A DNA stretch of 34,731 bases, taken from NCBI GenBank assembly GCA_016179105.1, contig JACOSB010000124.1, positions 1-34,731 on the forward strand, written 5' to 3'. Shown piece by piece: positions 1-7,883 of this stretch (positions are counted from its first letter, which is position 1; every line of letters starts with the position of its first letter). A program made the position numbers and the translations under genes. This stretch comes from Candidatus Acetothermia bacterium (GTDB lineage: Bacteria > Bipolaricaulota > Bipolaricaulia > RBG-16-55-9 > DRXL01). The notes below the pieces were generated by a model. The model was not told the origin of the DNA and did not search any database. It saw only the letters and a list, made by a program, of their open reading frames with translations.

Positions 1-1
1 C

Positions 2-118
2 TTGCAACAAGAAGGGAGTGCCTGGGAGCGGGAGCGTAACGAAAAGCGGGCGACCGTGGAGTGGCGATTTACCGCGGAGAAGGCGCGCCACAAACTCCAG
101 CGCTTGTATCCTCATTGA
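2..118 (+). mobile_element. IS630-family transposase, C-terminal 38 residues (runs in from the left edge)
   Basis: The frame beginning at base 2 is open from the edge to a TGA at 116-118. It reads as a charged, protein-like C-terminus containing WERERNEKRATVEWRF, then TAEKARHKLQRLYPH and stop. From family knowledge, IS630/Tc1-mariner-type transposases commonly end in W-x-x-x-R-N ... W-x-F-T-x-x-x-A-R-x-K-L-x-x-LYP, which this matches closely. The rest of the element would lie upstream of the window. The right end of the IS must lie between 118 and about 138, since the next gene's Rossmann motif begins there. TA dinucleotides at 133-134 and within CTAG at 135-138 are candidate target-site duplications. 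Family assignment is from pattern recognition only. Confidence 0.72.
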
Positions 119-1040
119 TCTCTGTGGCGGTGTACTAGTCGGTTGCGGTGATTGGGGGCGCTACATTCTGCGCGATCTGAATTCGCTCGGGTGCCGCGTG
201 ACTGCCGTTGCCCGCTCCGAACAGAGTCGCAAGAACGCGCGCGATGGCAAGGCGGCTAGCATCGTCAATTCGATCGATCAGTTGCCCGATATTGACGGAG
301 CTGTCGTCGCCAGCCCCACGAGTAGCCACGCAGCGGTGATCGAAGAGCTGCTCGATCGCCAGATTCCCATTTATGTGGAGAAACCTCTTACGAATGATCC
401 AAAAACTGCTAGCCGATTGGTGAAGATTGCCGGTGACCGCATCTTCGTGATGGACAAGTGGCGACATCATCCGGGCATAGAACTCTTGGCAGAAATTGCA
501 CGGTCGGGAGAGCTGGGGCGGGTACTGGGATTACGTTCCACGCGCGTGAGTTGGGGAAATCATCACGAAATCGATTGCATTTGGATTTATGCCCCGCATG
601 ATATCGCGATTGCTTATGAAGTGCTCGGATATTTGCCAAAACCGCGGAGTGCGATGACGGAGAAAATCGGCGATACTCCCGTCGGCCTAGTGGGTTTGCT
701 CGGTGATAATCCCTGGTTTGTCTTCGAAGCATCCATTCGTTATCGTGAACGCCGTCGTGATGTCCGTCTGCACTGTGAAAATGGTATCGCGGTCTTAGCG
801 GATGGCTACAGCGATCATATTCAAATCACCCGTGTCGCTGACTTCAACGACACAAAAATTCCCGAGCCCGAGCTCCGTCCCATCTCTACGGAATTCCCGT
901 TGCTTCGAGAGCTGCGCGCTTTTGTCGAGTATCTGGATGGCGGCCCGCCGCCTAAGAGCAGTGCGACCGAGGGCGCTGCTATGGTGCAACTGATTGCTGA
1001 TCTGCGAAAGCTCGCTGGTATCAGCGATTCACTTCAATAG
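18..1040 (+). CDS. Gfo/Idh/MocA family NAD(P)-dependent oxidoreductase, 5' end probably replaced by IS sequence
   Basis: The frame from GTG 18 gives 340 residues. Homology begins only at about residue 40, with the nucleotide-binding glycine motif GCGDWGR (42-48), followed by a VEKPL motif (120-124) typical of Gfo/Idh/MocA sugar dehydrogenases, in which the EKP lysine is catalytic. The first 38 residues are Arg-rich, look non-homologous and coincide with the end of an IS630-type transposase read in another frame. No ATG, GTG or TTG lies in frame between 18 and the Rossmann motif. The natural start therefore seems to have been lost when an IS inserted at about codon 3-6, leaving about 302 native residues. 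It may be expressed from a start inside the IS, or be a pseudogene. An 8-nt gap to a glycosyltransferase suggests a surface-polysaccharide operon, with a nucleotide-sugar or sugar substrate. Confidence 0.8.
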   Translation: MPGSGSVTKSGRPWSGDLPRRRRATNSSACILIDLCGGVLVGCGDWGRYILRDLNSLGCRVTAVARSEQSRKNARDGKAASIVNSIDQLPDIDGAVVASPTSSHAAVIEELLDRQIPIYVEKPLTNDPKTASRLVKIAGDRIFVMDKWRHHPGIELLAEIARSGELGRVLGLRSTRVSWGNHHEIDCIWIYAPHDIAIAYEVLGYLPKPRSAMTEKIGDTPVGLVGLLGDNPWFVFEASIRYRERRRDVRLHCENGIAVLADGYSDHIQITRVADFNDTKIPEPELRPISTEFPLLRELRAFVEYLDGGPPPKSSATEGAAMVQLIADLRKLAGISDSLQ

Positions 1041-1048
1041 CTCCTACC

Positions 1049-2212
1049 ATGACACTGGCTGCTACCGTTATCATCCCAACGTTCGACCACGGCCCGACGC
1101 TTCGCTACTCAGTCCACAGTGCGTTAGCGCAGACGGTCAAAGATATCGAAGTCTTCGTCATCGGAGATGGAGTTCCGGAAATCACTCGAGAGATTGTCAA
1201 ACCATTCATCAAAGAAGACCCAAGGGTTCGCTTCTTTGATCACCCAAAAGACGTTCGGCAGGGTGAAGTATATCGACACGCTGCGCTAGCCGAAGCCCGG
1301 GGCGAGATCGTCTGTTATCTGTCTGACGATGACCTGTGGCTGCCTCATCACATCGAGACGATGCAGGAATTGCTGAAGAATGCTGATTTTGCCCATGCAC
1401 TGCCGTTGCGAGTTGACCCGGACGGCTCGATCGGGAGCTGGAATGTCGATCTGGCTATTCCCGGGTTTCGTCAGTTTCACTTGGCGGGCAACAACACGAT
1501 CCCGCTCTCGTGCGGAGCGCACACGATGGCCATGTACCGCCGACTGCCTCACGGCTGGCGCACCACTCCTCGAAACATTTGGACGGACCTTTATATGTGG
1601 CAACAATTCTTCAGCCAGCCCGATTGTCGCCTCGCCAGCGGCACTCAGCCAACGGTATTGCATTTCCCTAGCCCAGATCGCAAAGGCTGGACACTCGATC
1701 AGCGAGTGACAGAACTCGATCACTGGGTTAAGAAAATTGTTGATTCCAAATGGTATCAGAATTTTCCTGCGCAAGTGCTGGATTCTATCGTTCGAGATCG
1801 TGCGCAGATCTCCTTCCAAAGTATCTCGATGCAAGAGTATATCGGCCATCTGCAACGCGTGGGGCAGGAGAAAACGAACGAGATCGAACAACTACGCCAA
1901 CAGTTGCACGAAGTAATGAACTTGAACGACCAACTTATCAAAGGGCGTGAGCAATTGGATCTCCAGCTACACCAACTCAGGCAACAAAACCCCAAACTCC
2001 AGCAACAAACCGAAAAATTACGAGGAACCCTCCAGAGTGCACAAAGAGCCAAAGAAAATCTAGAGACAGAATACGCTGCTTTAAAGAACGAACTGAATGC
2101 GATTCACCGCACGGCGACCTGGCGTCTACGCAATCGTTTCTCGCGAGTCCCGATGGCTGGCACGCTGCTCAGATGGGTTGCCAACGTTCTAGCTGGGCGA
2201 GCAGCTCGCTGA
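1049..2212 (+). CDS. Glycosyltransferase family 2 with C-terminal coiled coil
   Basis: This 387-residue protein has a GT-A fold N-terminus: VIIPTFDHG (about 7-15) and the metal/nucleotide-sugar motif SDDDLW (92-97, with D93-D95 as the DxD). It would transfer a sugar from a nucleotide donor onto a glycan or lipid acceptor at the cytoplasmic membrane. Residues about 225-250 end the catalytic part. Residues about 262-345 form a long Gln/Glu/Leu heptad-like coiled coil. The tail has TATWRLRNRF followed by a hydrophobic patch, a combination common in O-antigen or capsule glycosyltransferases. The ATG at 1049 lies 8 nt after the Gfo/Idh gene, without a clear Shine-Dalgarno, so coupling is likely. 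Its last 44 bases overlap the convergent cupin gene. Donor and acceptor cannot be told from sequence. Confidence 0.88.
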   Translation: MTLAATVIIPTFDHGPTLRYSVHSALAQTVKDIEVFVIGDGVPEITREIVKPFIKEDPRVRFFDHPKDVRQGEVYRHAALAEARGEIVCYLSDDDLWLPHHIETMQELLKNADFAHALPLRVDPDGSIGSWNVDLAIPGFRQFHLAGNNTIPLSCGAHTMAMYRRLPHGWRTTPRNIWTDLYMWQQFFSQPDCRLASGTQPTVLHFPSPDRKGWTLDQRVTELDHWVKKIVDSKWYQNFPAQVLDSIVRDRAQISFQSISMQEYIGHLQRVGQEKTNEIEQLRQQLHEVMNLNDQLIKGREQLDLQLHQLRQQNPKLQQQTEKLRGTLQSAQRAKENLETEYAALKNELNAIHRTATWRLRNRFSRVPMAGTLLRWVANVLAGRAAR

Positions 2213-2717
2213 GTGAAGGTGCTTGCGTATCTCGCGGTGATACTAAGGCCGTTTTGGTTGGCCAAGGGATGCCGAGTGCTGGGTCAGCCCAATTGCATGC
2301 AAGCTCATCGGCAACGTCCCAATACTCGGAGACCGCATAGGCCACAATGGTCGGTTCATGGGAATAAAATCCATGAGCGACGCCGGGAGGTATCGTAAGG
2401 GCTGCCAAAGAATCTCCACGCATCTCAACTATCGTTCCCAGCCCTTCCGTAGGAGAGCCTCGTCGCAAGTCACTTAACCCCACGCTCGCGCGCCCTTGCA
2501 ACACAGTGACGTAGTCGACGTGTTTCACGTGCACATGCACGCCGCGCAATACTCCAGCATTAGAGAAAACAACATTCCACTGAAGGGGTTTAATCCCTGT
2601 GCCCCATTCCTCACGAAATATCTCGGTCAAATACCCGCGGTCATCCTTGTTCATCGTCAATGAACGAAGCTGAATTCCCACCGGGGAATTAGCAATCTGC
2701 TGCGAATGTTTGTTCAT
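2169..2717 (-). CDS. dTDP-4-dehydrorhamnose 3,5-epimerase-like cupin (RmlC/WxcM-like)
   Basis: 182 residues. RmlC-like signatures are DDRGYLTEIFREEW near the N-terminus, the cupin strand LRGVHVHVKHVDYVTVLQGR, IPPGVAHGFY, and the C-terminal DPALGIPWP. RmlC epimerises C3 and C5 of dTDP-4-keto-6-deoxyglucose on the route to dTDP-L-rhamnose; a related sugar-nucleotide epimerase or isomerase is equally possible. The ATG at 2717 is preferred over the TTG at 2732 because GGAGGAGAGG lies just upstream and would be inside the longer frame. The gene follows sdhB by 27 nt on the same strand, so it is probably co-transcribed with sdhCAB. Functionally it fits the convergent glycosyltransferase and Gfo/Idh genes better. 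Its 3' end overlaps the glycosyltransferase gene by 44 bp. Confidence 0.8.
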   Translation of the reverse strand: MNKHSQQIANSPVGIQLRSLTMNKDDRGYLTEIFREEWGTGIKPLQWNVVFSNAGVLRGVHVHVKHVDYVTVLQGRASVGLSDLRRGSPTEGLGTIVEMRGDSLAALTIPPGVAHGFYSHEPTIVAYAVSEYWDVADELACNWADPALGIPWPTKTALVSPRDTQAPSLSELLAQLERWQPI

Positions 2718-2744
2718 AGCCCTCTCCTCCAAGAACTCGATCGG

Positions 2745-3488
2745 CTAACCCCCATTACTGTTTCTCCCCATAATCTTTCTCCAAATCCATTGTACGGGGT
2801 CGTAGAATTCATCGACGACGCGCTCTTTTAGCGGGATGATCGCGTTGTCCGTGATGTGGATGTGTTCCGGGCAGACCTCGGTGCAGCATTTCGTGATATT
2901 GCAGTACCCGATCAGGGCCGTGTCTTTCAAGAATTGCGCGCGATCGAGTGTGTCTTTCGGATGCATTTCGAGCGACGCGATGCGCACCAGCTGACGTGGC
3001 CCAAAGAAGGGCGCTTTGTGATCACGAATCACATGGCAGACATTTTGACACAAGAAGCACTCGATGCACTTGTGGTATTCGTACAGGCGTTCGACGTCTT
3101 TTTCGTACATCGTGAAGGGCGCTTTTTCGCCTGCGGGCGGCGTGAACGCTGGAATCATGCGCGCTGTCTTGTAATTGAACGAAACATCGGTCACTAAGTC
3201 TTTGATGAGCTTGAACGCGCGCATCGGGCCAACGTGGATCTCTTTGCCCTGAAATTCATCGGTGCGAGTCTTACACATCAATCTCGGCTTCCCGTTGACT
3301 TCAGCGCTGCAGGAGCCGCAGTGGGCTGCTTTGCAATTCCAGCGCACGGCTAAGTCGGATGCTTGGGTCGCTTGTACTCTCAAGACAGCATCGAGCACGA
3401 CCATGCCAGGCGTCGCTTCGACTCTGTATTCTTTCTCAGCGCCCCCGCTCGCATCTCCACGGAAAATTTTCAGAGCAATCTCAGCCAT
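2745..3488 (-). CDS. sdhB: Succinate dehydrogenase/fumarate reductase iron-sulfur subunit
   Basis: 247 residues, carrying electrons from the flavoprotein to quinone. Cluster ligands match the E. coli SdhB pattern in spacing: [2Fe-2S] C52, C57, C60, C72; [4Fe-4S] C141, C144, C147 plus C206; [3Fe-4S] C151, C196, C202 (an extra C201 is adjacent). The N-terminal plant-type ferredoxin fold is followed by the alpha-helical ferredoxin domain. The gene starts at ATG 3488, 13 nt after sdhA, in the order sdhC-sdhA-sdhB. It acts on the cytoplasmic side of the membrane complex. Whether the complex runs as succinate dehydrogenase or fumarate reductase cannot be decided from this subunit. Confidence 0.95.
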   Translation of the reverse strand: MAEIALKIFRGDASGGAEKEYRVEATPGMVVLDAVLRVQATQASDLAVRWNCKAAHCGSCSAEVNGKPRLMCKTRTDEFQGKEIHVGPMRAFKLIKDLVTDVSFNYKTARMIPAFTPPAGEKAPFTMYEKDVERLYEYHKCIECFLCQNVCHVIRDHKAPFFGPRQLVRIASLEMHPKDTLDRAQFLKDTALIGYCNITKCCTEVCPEHIHITDNAIIPLKERVVDEFYDPVQWIWRKIMGRNSNGG

Positions 3489-3501
3489 GTTCGTTTCTCC
3501 C

Positions 3502-5247
3502 TCACTTCTTAGCCGTGACTACGGGTTCTTGCTGGAAGAGTTGAGCCAGCTCGGCCGGCATCTGAGGCGTAGGCATCATCTTGATCTTCATTGCGCCGCT
3601 TGTATCTTTATATGTGACAAGATTCTGTTTGCCCCAAGTCTCATCTTTGCTGAGAAAATCTTTGCGCCAATGCGCGCCACGACTCTCTTTGCGTTCGATC
3701 GCGCAGCGCACGATTGCTTCCGAAACCGTGAGCATAAAAACAATATCGCGCGCCGTGTGCCAACCCGGATTATACAGACGCGATCCAGGCACGCGCGTCT
3801 GCTGTGCCCGCTGTTGCAGTTCCAGAATCTTTTTCAGCGCTTTCTCCAAGCTCTCGGTCGTGCGCGCAAGGCCCGCTCCTTCTTGCATCGCGTTCTGAAG
3901 CTCTTCGTGAATCTGATACGGATTTTCTGTCCCCGATTCGTTGAACGGGCGCAAGAGTAATTTTTTCTCTGATTCGATCTGCGCTTCGTCAATCTTTAGG
4001 GGATTATTCAGCGATTTTACATACTTCGCTGCGCCCTCGCCCGCGCGGCGACCAAACACTAAAAGATCCGAGAGCGAGTTGCCGCCCAAGCGATTCGCGC
4101 CGTGCAAACCACCTGCGACTTCGCCCGCCGCGAAGAGTCCTGAAACTGTGCTTGCGGACGTCTCGGGTTCGACGCGCACGCCGCCCATCGCATAGTGAAT
4201 CGTCGGCGCAACTTCCATCGGCTGCTTCGTAATATCGACGTCTGCGAGTTTCAAAAATTGCTCGTGCATGCTGGGCAGCTTCTTCTTTATATACTCTGGG
4301 CCGCGATGCGTAATATCTAAGTACGCGCCACCATGCTCGCTTCCGCGCCCTTCCTGCACTTCCGTATAAATAGCGCGGGCGACGACATCGCGCGACGAGA
4401 GATCCAACTTCTTCGGATCGTATCTTTCCATGAAACGTTCGCCTTTGTTGTTTTTAAGAATGCCGCCCTCGCCGCGCACGCCTTCGGTGACCAAAATCCC
4501 GCGAACCCCCGGAGGCCAGACCATCCCCGTCGGATGAAATTGGACCATCTCCATGTCGATGAGTTCGGCGCCCGCGTCGTAGGCCATCATCACGCCGTCG
4601 CCCGTACATTCCCATGAATTAGACGAGACTTTAAACACTTTGCCCCAGCCGCCCGTCGCAAGCACGACGGCCTTGGCTTTGAAGAGCACGAAGCGACCTG
4701 TCTCACGCACATACCCGAATGCTCCTGCGATTCTGTTGCCGTCTTTGAGCAGGCGTGTCAGCGTCGTTTCCATATACACTTCGACGCCGCTCGCGACCGT
4801 TTTGTCTTGGAGCGTGCGAATCATTTCAAGGCCCGTGCGGTCACCTACGTGACAGAGCCTGCGATACGTATGTGCGCCGAACGGTCTTTGCATAATCTTC
4901 CCGTCGGGCGTGCGGTCGAAGAGCGCTCCCCATTCTTCCAGCTCGTAGACGCGTGCCGGCGATTCTTTGGCGTGCAGCTCAGCCATGCGATAGTTGTTAA
5001 TGAACTGTCCGCCGCGCATCGTGTCGCCAAAGTGCACCTGCCAGCCGTCTTGGGGATCGACGTTGGCGAGCGCGGCCGCCACGCCGCCCTCGGCCATCAC
5101 CGTATGCGCTTTGCCTAAGAGAGATTTACAAATTAGACCGACCGAGCAGCCCAGCGCGGACGCTTCGATTGCGGCACGCAATCCCGCCCCGCCGGCGCCG
5201 ATGATGATGACGTCGTGCTCATGTACCTCGTATTTTTCAACGCTCAT
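3502..5247 (-). CDS. sdhA: Succinate dehydrogenase/fumarate reductase flavoprotein subunit
   Basis: 581 residues from ATG 5247. It contains the FAD dinucleotide fold GAGGAGLRAAIEAS (17-30) and KAHTVMAEGG, in which H48 is the expected covalent FAD-histidine. Substrate and catalytic motifs are FHPTG, SRDVVARA (proton-shuttle Arg region) and HYAMGGVRV, followed by the C-terminal FAD motif AAGEVAGGLHGANRLGGNSL. It oxidises succinate to fumarate or the reverse. A longer frame reaches 5340, but residues MSVEKYEV at 5247 start exactly at the stop of the upstream membrane subunit (TGATG overlap), indicating translational coupling; the extension overlaps sdhC and is unlikely. Length is typical of the family. 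Confidence 0.96.
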   Translation of the reverse strand: MSVEKYEVHEHDVIIIGAGGAGLRAAIEASALGCSVGLICKSLLGKAHTVMAEGGVAAALANVDPQDGWQVHFGDTMRGGQFINNYRMAELHAKESPARVYELEEWGALFDRTPDGKIMQRPFGAHTYRRLCHVGDRTGLEMIRTLQDKTVASGVEVYMETTLTRLLKDGNRIAGAFGYVRETGRFVLFKAKAVVLATGGWGKVFKVSSNSWECTGDGVMMAYDAGAELIDMEMVQFHPTGMVWPPGVRGILVTEGVRGEGGILKNNKGERFMERYDPKKLDLSSRDVVARAIYTEVQEGRGSEHGGAYLDITHRGPEYIKKKLPSMHEQFLKLADVDITKQPMEVAPTIHYAMGGVRVEPETSASTVSGLFAAGEVAGGLHGANRLGGNSLSDLLVFGRRAGEGAAKYVKSLNNPLKIDEAQIESEKKLLLRPFNESGTENPYQIHEELQNAMQEGAGLARTTESLEKALKKILELQQRAQQTRVPGSRLYNPGWHTARDIVFMLTVSEAIVRCAIERKESRGAHWRKDFLSKDETWGKQNLVTYKDTSGAMKIKMMPTPQMPAELAQLFQQEPVVTAKK

Positions 5248-5978
5248 CAGAAGAACCTCACATCTTGAATCAGGCCGGCCTGGAGCAGGCGGATGTAAAT
5301 GTCCACCGAGAGCACGGAGAACAAACTCAGCCACGCCCACAGAGGATGGCGTTCATTCAGAATACTGACCCATCCCCACGTTTTATGACGCGCGCCGCCG
5401 GCGAGCGAACACGTGAAACAATCCATCTTGCCACCGATGATATGCCGCAAAGAGTGACACGAAAAGCTGTAGAGCGAGAGCAAGACCACGTTTATTAAGA
5501 AGATGAGTGAACCGAGTGCAGCGCCAAAGTGTGCATTGCCGGAGCCATCCTTGAAGAAAAAAGCCAAGATGGCATCGTACCAGAGAAACGCTAAGACAAT
5601 CGTGGCGAGCAAGAAAAAATAGCGATGGAGGTTGTTAATAATAAAGGGAAACTTAGTCTCGCCTGAATATTTTTCGCCGCGAAGTTCGGGGCGAGCACAG
5701 GCGGGCGGATCCCAAAAGAAAGAGCGATAGTAGGCTTTGCGATAGTAATAGCACGTCGCGCGAAAACCGAGCGGAACCCACAAGATTAAGAAAGCTGGCG
5801 AAAACCAACTGAACGGGCTCGCCAGTTTGGGTGAGAAGAAAGGTGAGAGGTAATTATGATATGCTCCCTGTCCTTGCAGGGCTGCCCAAATCGCATAGAT
5901 ACTGAACCCAGACAGAACTACAACAATGGATAAAGGTTCAAACCACCAGGGCCTTTCGTTGCTAGAAGCCACACTCAC
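5247..5978 (-). CDS. sdhC: Succinate dehydrogenase membrane anchor, actinobacterial Sdh1-type SdhC
   Basis: 243 residues with about five membrane segments (about 15-34, 58-74, 118-141, 152-173, 211-230). The signature RATCYYYRKAYYRSFFWDPPACA (73-95), the later YSGETKFPFI and NLHRYFF resemble the single large anchor found with mycobacterial Sdh1, rather than the paired SdhC/SdhD of proteobacteria. Histidines H41, H118, H175, H179, H198 and H211 are candidate haem b ligands; haem number is not provable here. It starts at GTG 5978 with GGGGAGG 11-12 nt upstream. First gene of sdhCAB; its stop overlaps the sdhA start by one base (TGATG). Confidence 0.85.
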   Translation of the reverse strand: MSVASSNERPWWFEPLSIVVVLSGFSIYAIWAALQGQGAYHNYLSPFFSPKLASPFSWFSPAFLILWVPLGFRATCYYYRKAYYRSFFWDPPACARPELRGEKYSGETKFPFIINNLHRYFFLLATIVLAFLWYDAILAFFFKDGSGNAHFGAALGSLIFLINVVLLSLYSFSCHSLRHIIGGKMDCFTCSLAGGARHKTWGWVSILNERHPLWAWLSLFSVLSVDIYIRLLQAGLIQDVRFF

Positions 5979-6056
5979 GATCTTAACAACCTCCCCTGCC
6001 TACGCTCGTTTTTTTGAAATACTTCCCTCAGCCGCACAACTGAATGATTCGGCGTC

Positions 6057-6086
6057 ATTATAGCCTCCGGCCGGAATCCAAGTCAA
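6057..6086 (-). promoter_or_regulatory. Predicted sigma-70 promoter of sdhCAB
   Basis: On the minus strand, TTGACT (6086-6081) is separated by 18 bp from a perfect TATAAT (6062-6057). Transcription would start near 6050, giving a leader of about 70 nt before the GTG of sdhC. The rest of 5979-6270 carries no convincing gene; it must also hold the plus-strand promoter for the small gene and pyk, where only a TATACT (6251-6256) stands out. Confidence 0.65.
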
Positions 6087-6270
6087 AAAACCTTTCTCAC
6101 GAAACAGTCTACGCGTTTGGTCAACTTGGCTGCTGGACAAGCATAGATATTGCTTCGTCTCGAAAATGTCCATGACATTGGTCAAGGCTTCGTATGATCT
6201 CCGTCATAGCAATCGCTAGAATGTCACCGGCAGCCAAAGATTTGGTAAACTATACTCGAAAGGCTCTGTA

Positions 6271-6444
6271 ATGGGTGATGTCGATAAACGCAATCAGCTC
6301 GACGAAGAGGTCTTCTCATGCCGGATGACTAAAGACCAAAAAGTGTTTATCTATTGGCGTGGCAAGCAAGCGCAATTGGTTATGGCCAGAATGACAGGAA
6401 ATTTTAAGAGAGGAAATGAGAGAAAGAAATCAACATCATGGTGA
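6271..6444 (+). CDS. Small conserved-looking protein (57 aa) coupled to pyruvate kinase
   Basis: The ATG at 6271 opens a 57-residue frame with EEVFSCRMTKDQKVFIYWRGKQ (residues about 12-33) and then AQLVMARMTGNFKRGNER. I recognise both blocks as resembling a small bacterial family of unknown function with a Y/C-R-x-TKDGKVFI-x-W-x-GK-Q core and a distal TGNFKRGNE tail. In the members I recall, about 20 residues separate the two blocks; here they are fused directly, so this copy may have an internal deletion. The stop TGA at 6442-6444 overlaps the ATG of pyruvate kinase at 6444 (TGATG), so the two are probably translated together. Basic and soluble. Function unknown. Confidence 0.65.
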   Translation: MGDVDKRNQLDEEVFSCRMTKDQKVFIYWRGKQAQLVMARMTGNFKRGNERKKSTSW

Positions 6445-7841
6445 TGAAGCGAACCAAAATCGTATGCACCCTAGGACCGGCTTCCTTCTCTCCGAATGTG
6501 CTCGAAGAGATGCTGCGCAGCGGCATGAACGTCGCTCGCATCAACATGTCGCACGGGACGCACGAACAGCATAAGCAGACCATCGACCGAGCACGGCAAG
6601 TCGCTGAAAAACTAAGAATTCCCATGGCCATGATGGCCGACACCAAAGGACCTGCGATTCGCACGGGCGATCTCAAGAGCGAAAAAGTGACGTTGCGCGC
6701 CGGTCAAAAATTGATACTCACTGAAGAGCCCATTCAGGGCGACGAGACGCGCATCACCATTGTCTATCAGGGTTTAGCTCAACACATCAAGCCGGGTATG
6801 AAAATTCTCCTGGCCAATGGGGAGATCGCGCTCGAAGTCGAGCGAGTGCGCGGGTCAGAGATTATTTGTGATGTGAAGAACACGGGCGTGCTCGGCGAGC
6901 GTAAGCGCGTCAGCATCCCTGAATCTGATATTCCCGGTGTTGCTGAGACGGACGAAGAAGACATTCGCTTTGTGGCCACTGCCGGTGTTGATTACATCGC
7001 GGCGTCGTTCGTGCATTCTGGGATCGACATCGATCGTGTGCGAGAAATTTTGCGCGGAGTGAATAAGCCCGACGTTGAAGTTATCGCGAAGATCGAGACG
7101 CGTGACGCCGTCAAAAACATTGATGACATTATTCAGGCCTCGGATGGTGTGATGGTGGCTCGCGGAGATTTGGGCGTTGAGCTGGCGATGGAAGAAGTCC
7201 CCCTCGTCCAAAAAGAGCTTGTCAAAAAGTGTAACGCTTCCGGGAAACCGGTGATCATCGCGACGCAGATGCTCAAGACGATGACCGATAACCCGAGCCC
7301 CACGCGTGCCGAAGTCGCTGACGTCGCCAACGCGATCCTCGACGGCACGGACGCGATCATGCTGTCGGAAGAGACAGCCGTCGGGAAATACCCGGTGGGA
7401 GCCGTGCGCATGATGACGAGCATCTCCGAACGCATCGAGCGCTCGCCCCACATTTATCATCGTTTCGCGGAAGAACACATCGGAGTAACCGAAGCGATCG
7501 GTGAGTCCGCCTGCAAAATTGCAGATGCGATTGGAGCCGCGGCTATCATCCCCTCGACGACGTCGGGATCGACGGCGAAACTCGTCTCCAAATTTCGCCC
7601 CCGGACCCCGATCATCGCGGTGACTTACTCCGATAAGACCATGAACAAACTGGCTATGGTTTGGGGCGTACATCCGCTCAAGATTGACTTTTTCAAAGAC
7701 ACCGATTTAATGATCCAACGCTCGATCGAAGCTGTAGTGGGAGCGGGGAATATTCCTAAGGGCGCTCATGTGGTGATTACGGCGGGGGTTCCCTTCGGCG
7801 TCTCCGGCACGACGAATCTTATCAAGATTGAACGGGTATAA
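6444..7841 (+). CDS. pyk: Pyruvate kinase
   Basis: 465 residues, converting phosphoenolpyruvate and ADP to pyruvate and ATP. Visible motifs are ARINMSHG (31-38, active-site Arg, Asn, Ser), MADTKGPAIRTG (64-75), the catalytic lysine in IAKIET, the metal site ARGDLGVE, and QMLKTMTDNPSPTRAEVADVANAILDGTDAIMLSEE, followed by the C-terminal allosteric domain. There is no extra PEP-utilising domain. The position equivalent to rabbit Glu117 (the E of DTKGPEIRTG) is Ala71. The ATG at 6444 overlaps the small upstream gene's stop; ATG 6438, two codons earlier, is an alternative start. Confidence 0.96.
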   Translation: MKRTKIVCTLGPASFSPNVLEEMLRSGMNVARINMSHGTHEQHKQTIDRARQVAEKLRIPMAMMADTKGPAIRTGDLKSEKVTLRAGQKLILTEEPIQGDETRITIVYQGLAQHIKPGMKILLANGEIALEVERVRGSEIICDVKNTGVLGERKRVSIPESDIPGVAETDEEDIRFVATAGVDYIAASFVHSGIDIDRVREILRGVNKPDVEVIAKIETRDAVKNIDDIIQASDGVMVARGDLGVELAMEEVPLVQKELVKKCNASGKPVIIATQMLKTMTDNPSPTRAEVADVANAILDGTDAIMLSEETAVGKYPVGAVRMMTSISERIERSPHIYHRFAEEHIGVTEAIGESACKIADAIGAAAIIPSTTSGSTAKLVSKFRPRTPIIAVTYSDKTMNKLAMVWGVHPLKIDFFKDTDLMIQRSIEAVVGAGNIPKGAHVVITAGVPFGVSGTTNLIKIERV

Positions 7842-7883
7842 AGCCTTTTGACCGCACCGACATGGATGCCTGCTCTTACAGGT

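Noticed and set aside
5248..5340. 31-residue N-terminal extension of SdhA
   Set aside because: It lies inside sdhC and the coupled TGATG start at 5247 matches the family's usual N-terminus.
6000..6185. 61-aa minus-strand open frame upstream of sdhC
   Set aside because: It spans the predicted sdh promoter (6057-6086), has no ribosome-binding site and no recognisable protein pattern.
6855..7673. 272-aa minus-strand frame opposite pyk
   Set aside because: Antisense shadow of pyruvate kinase with no recognisable protein features.
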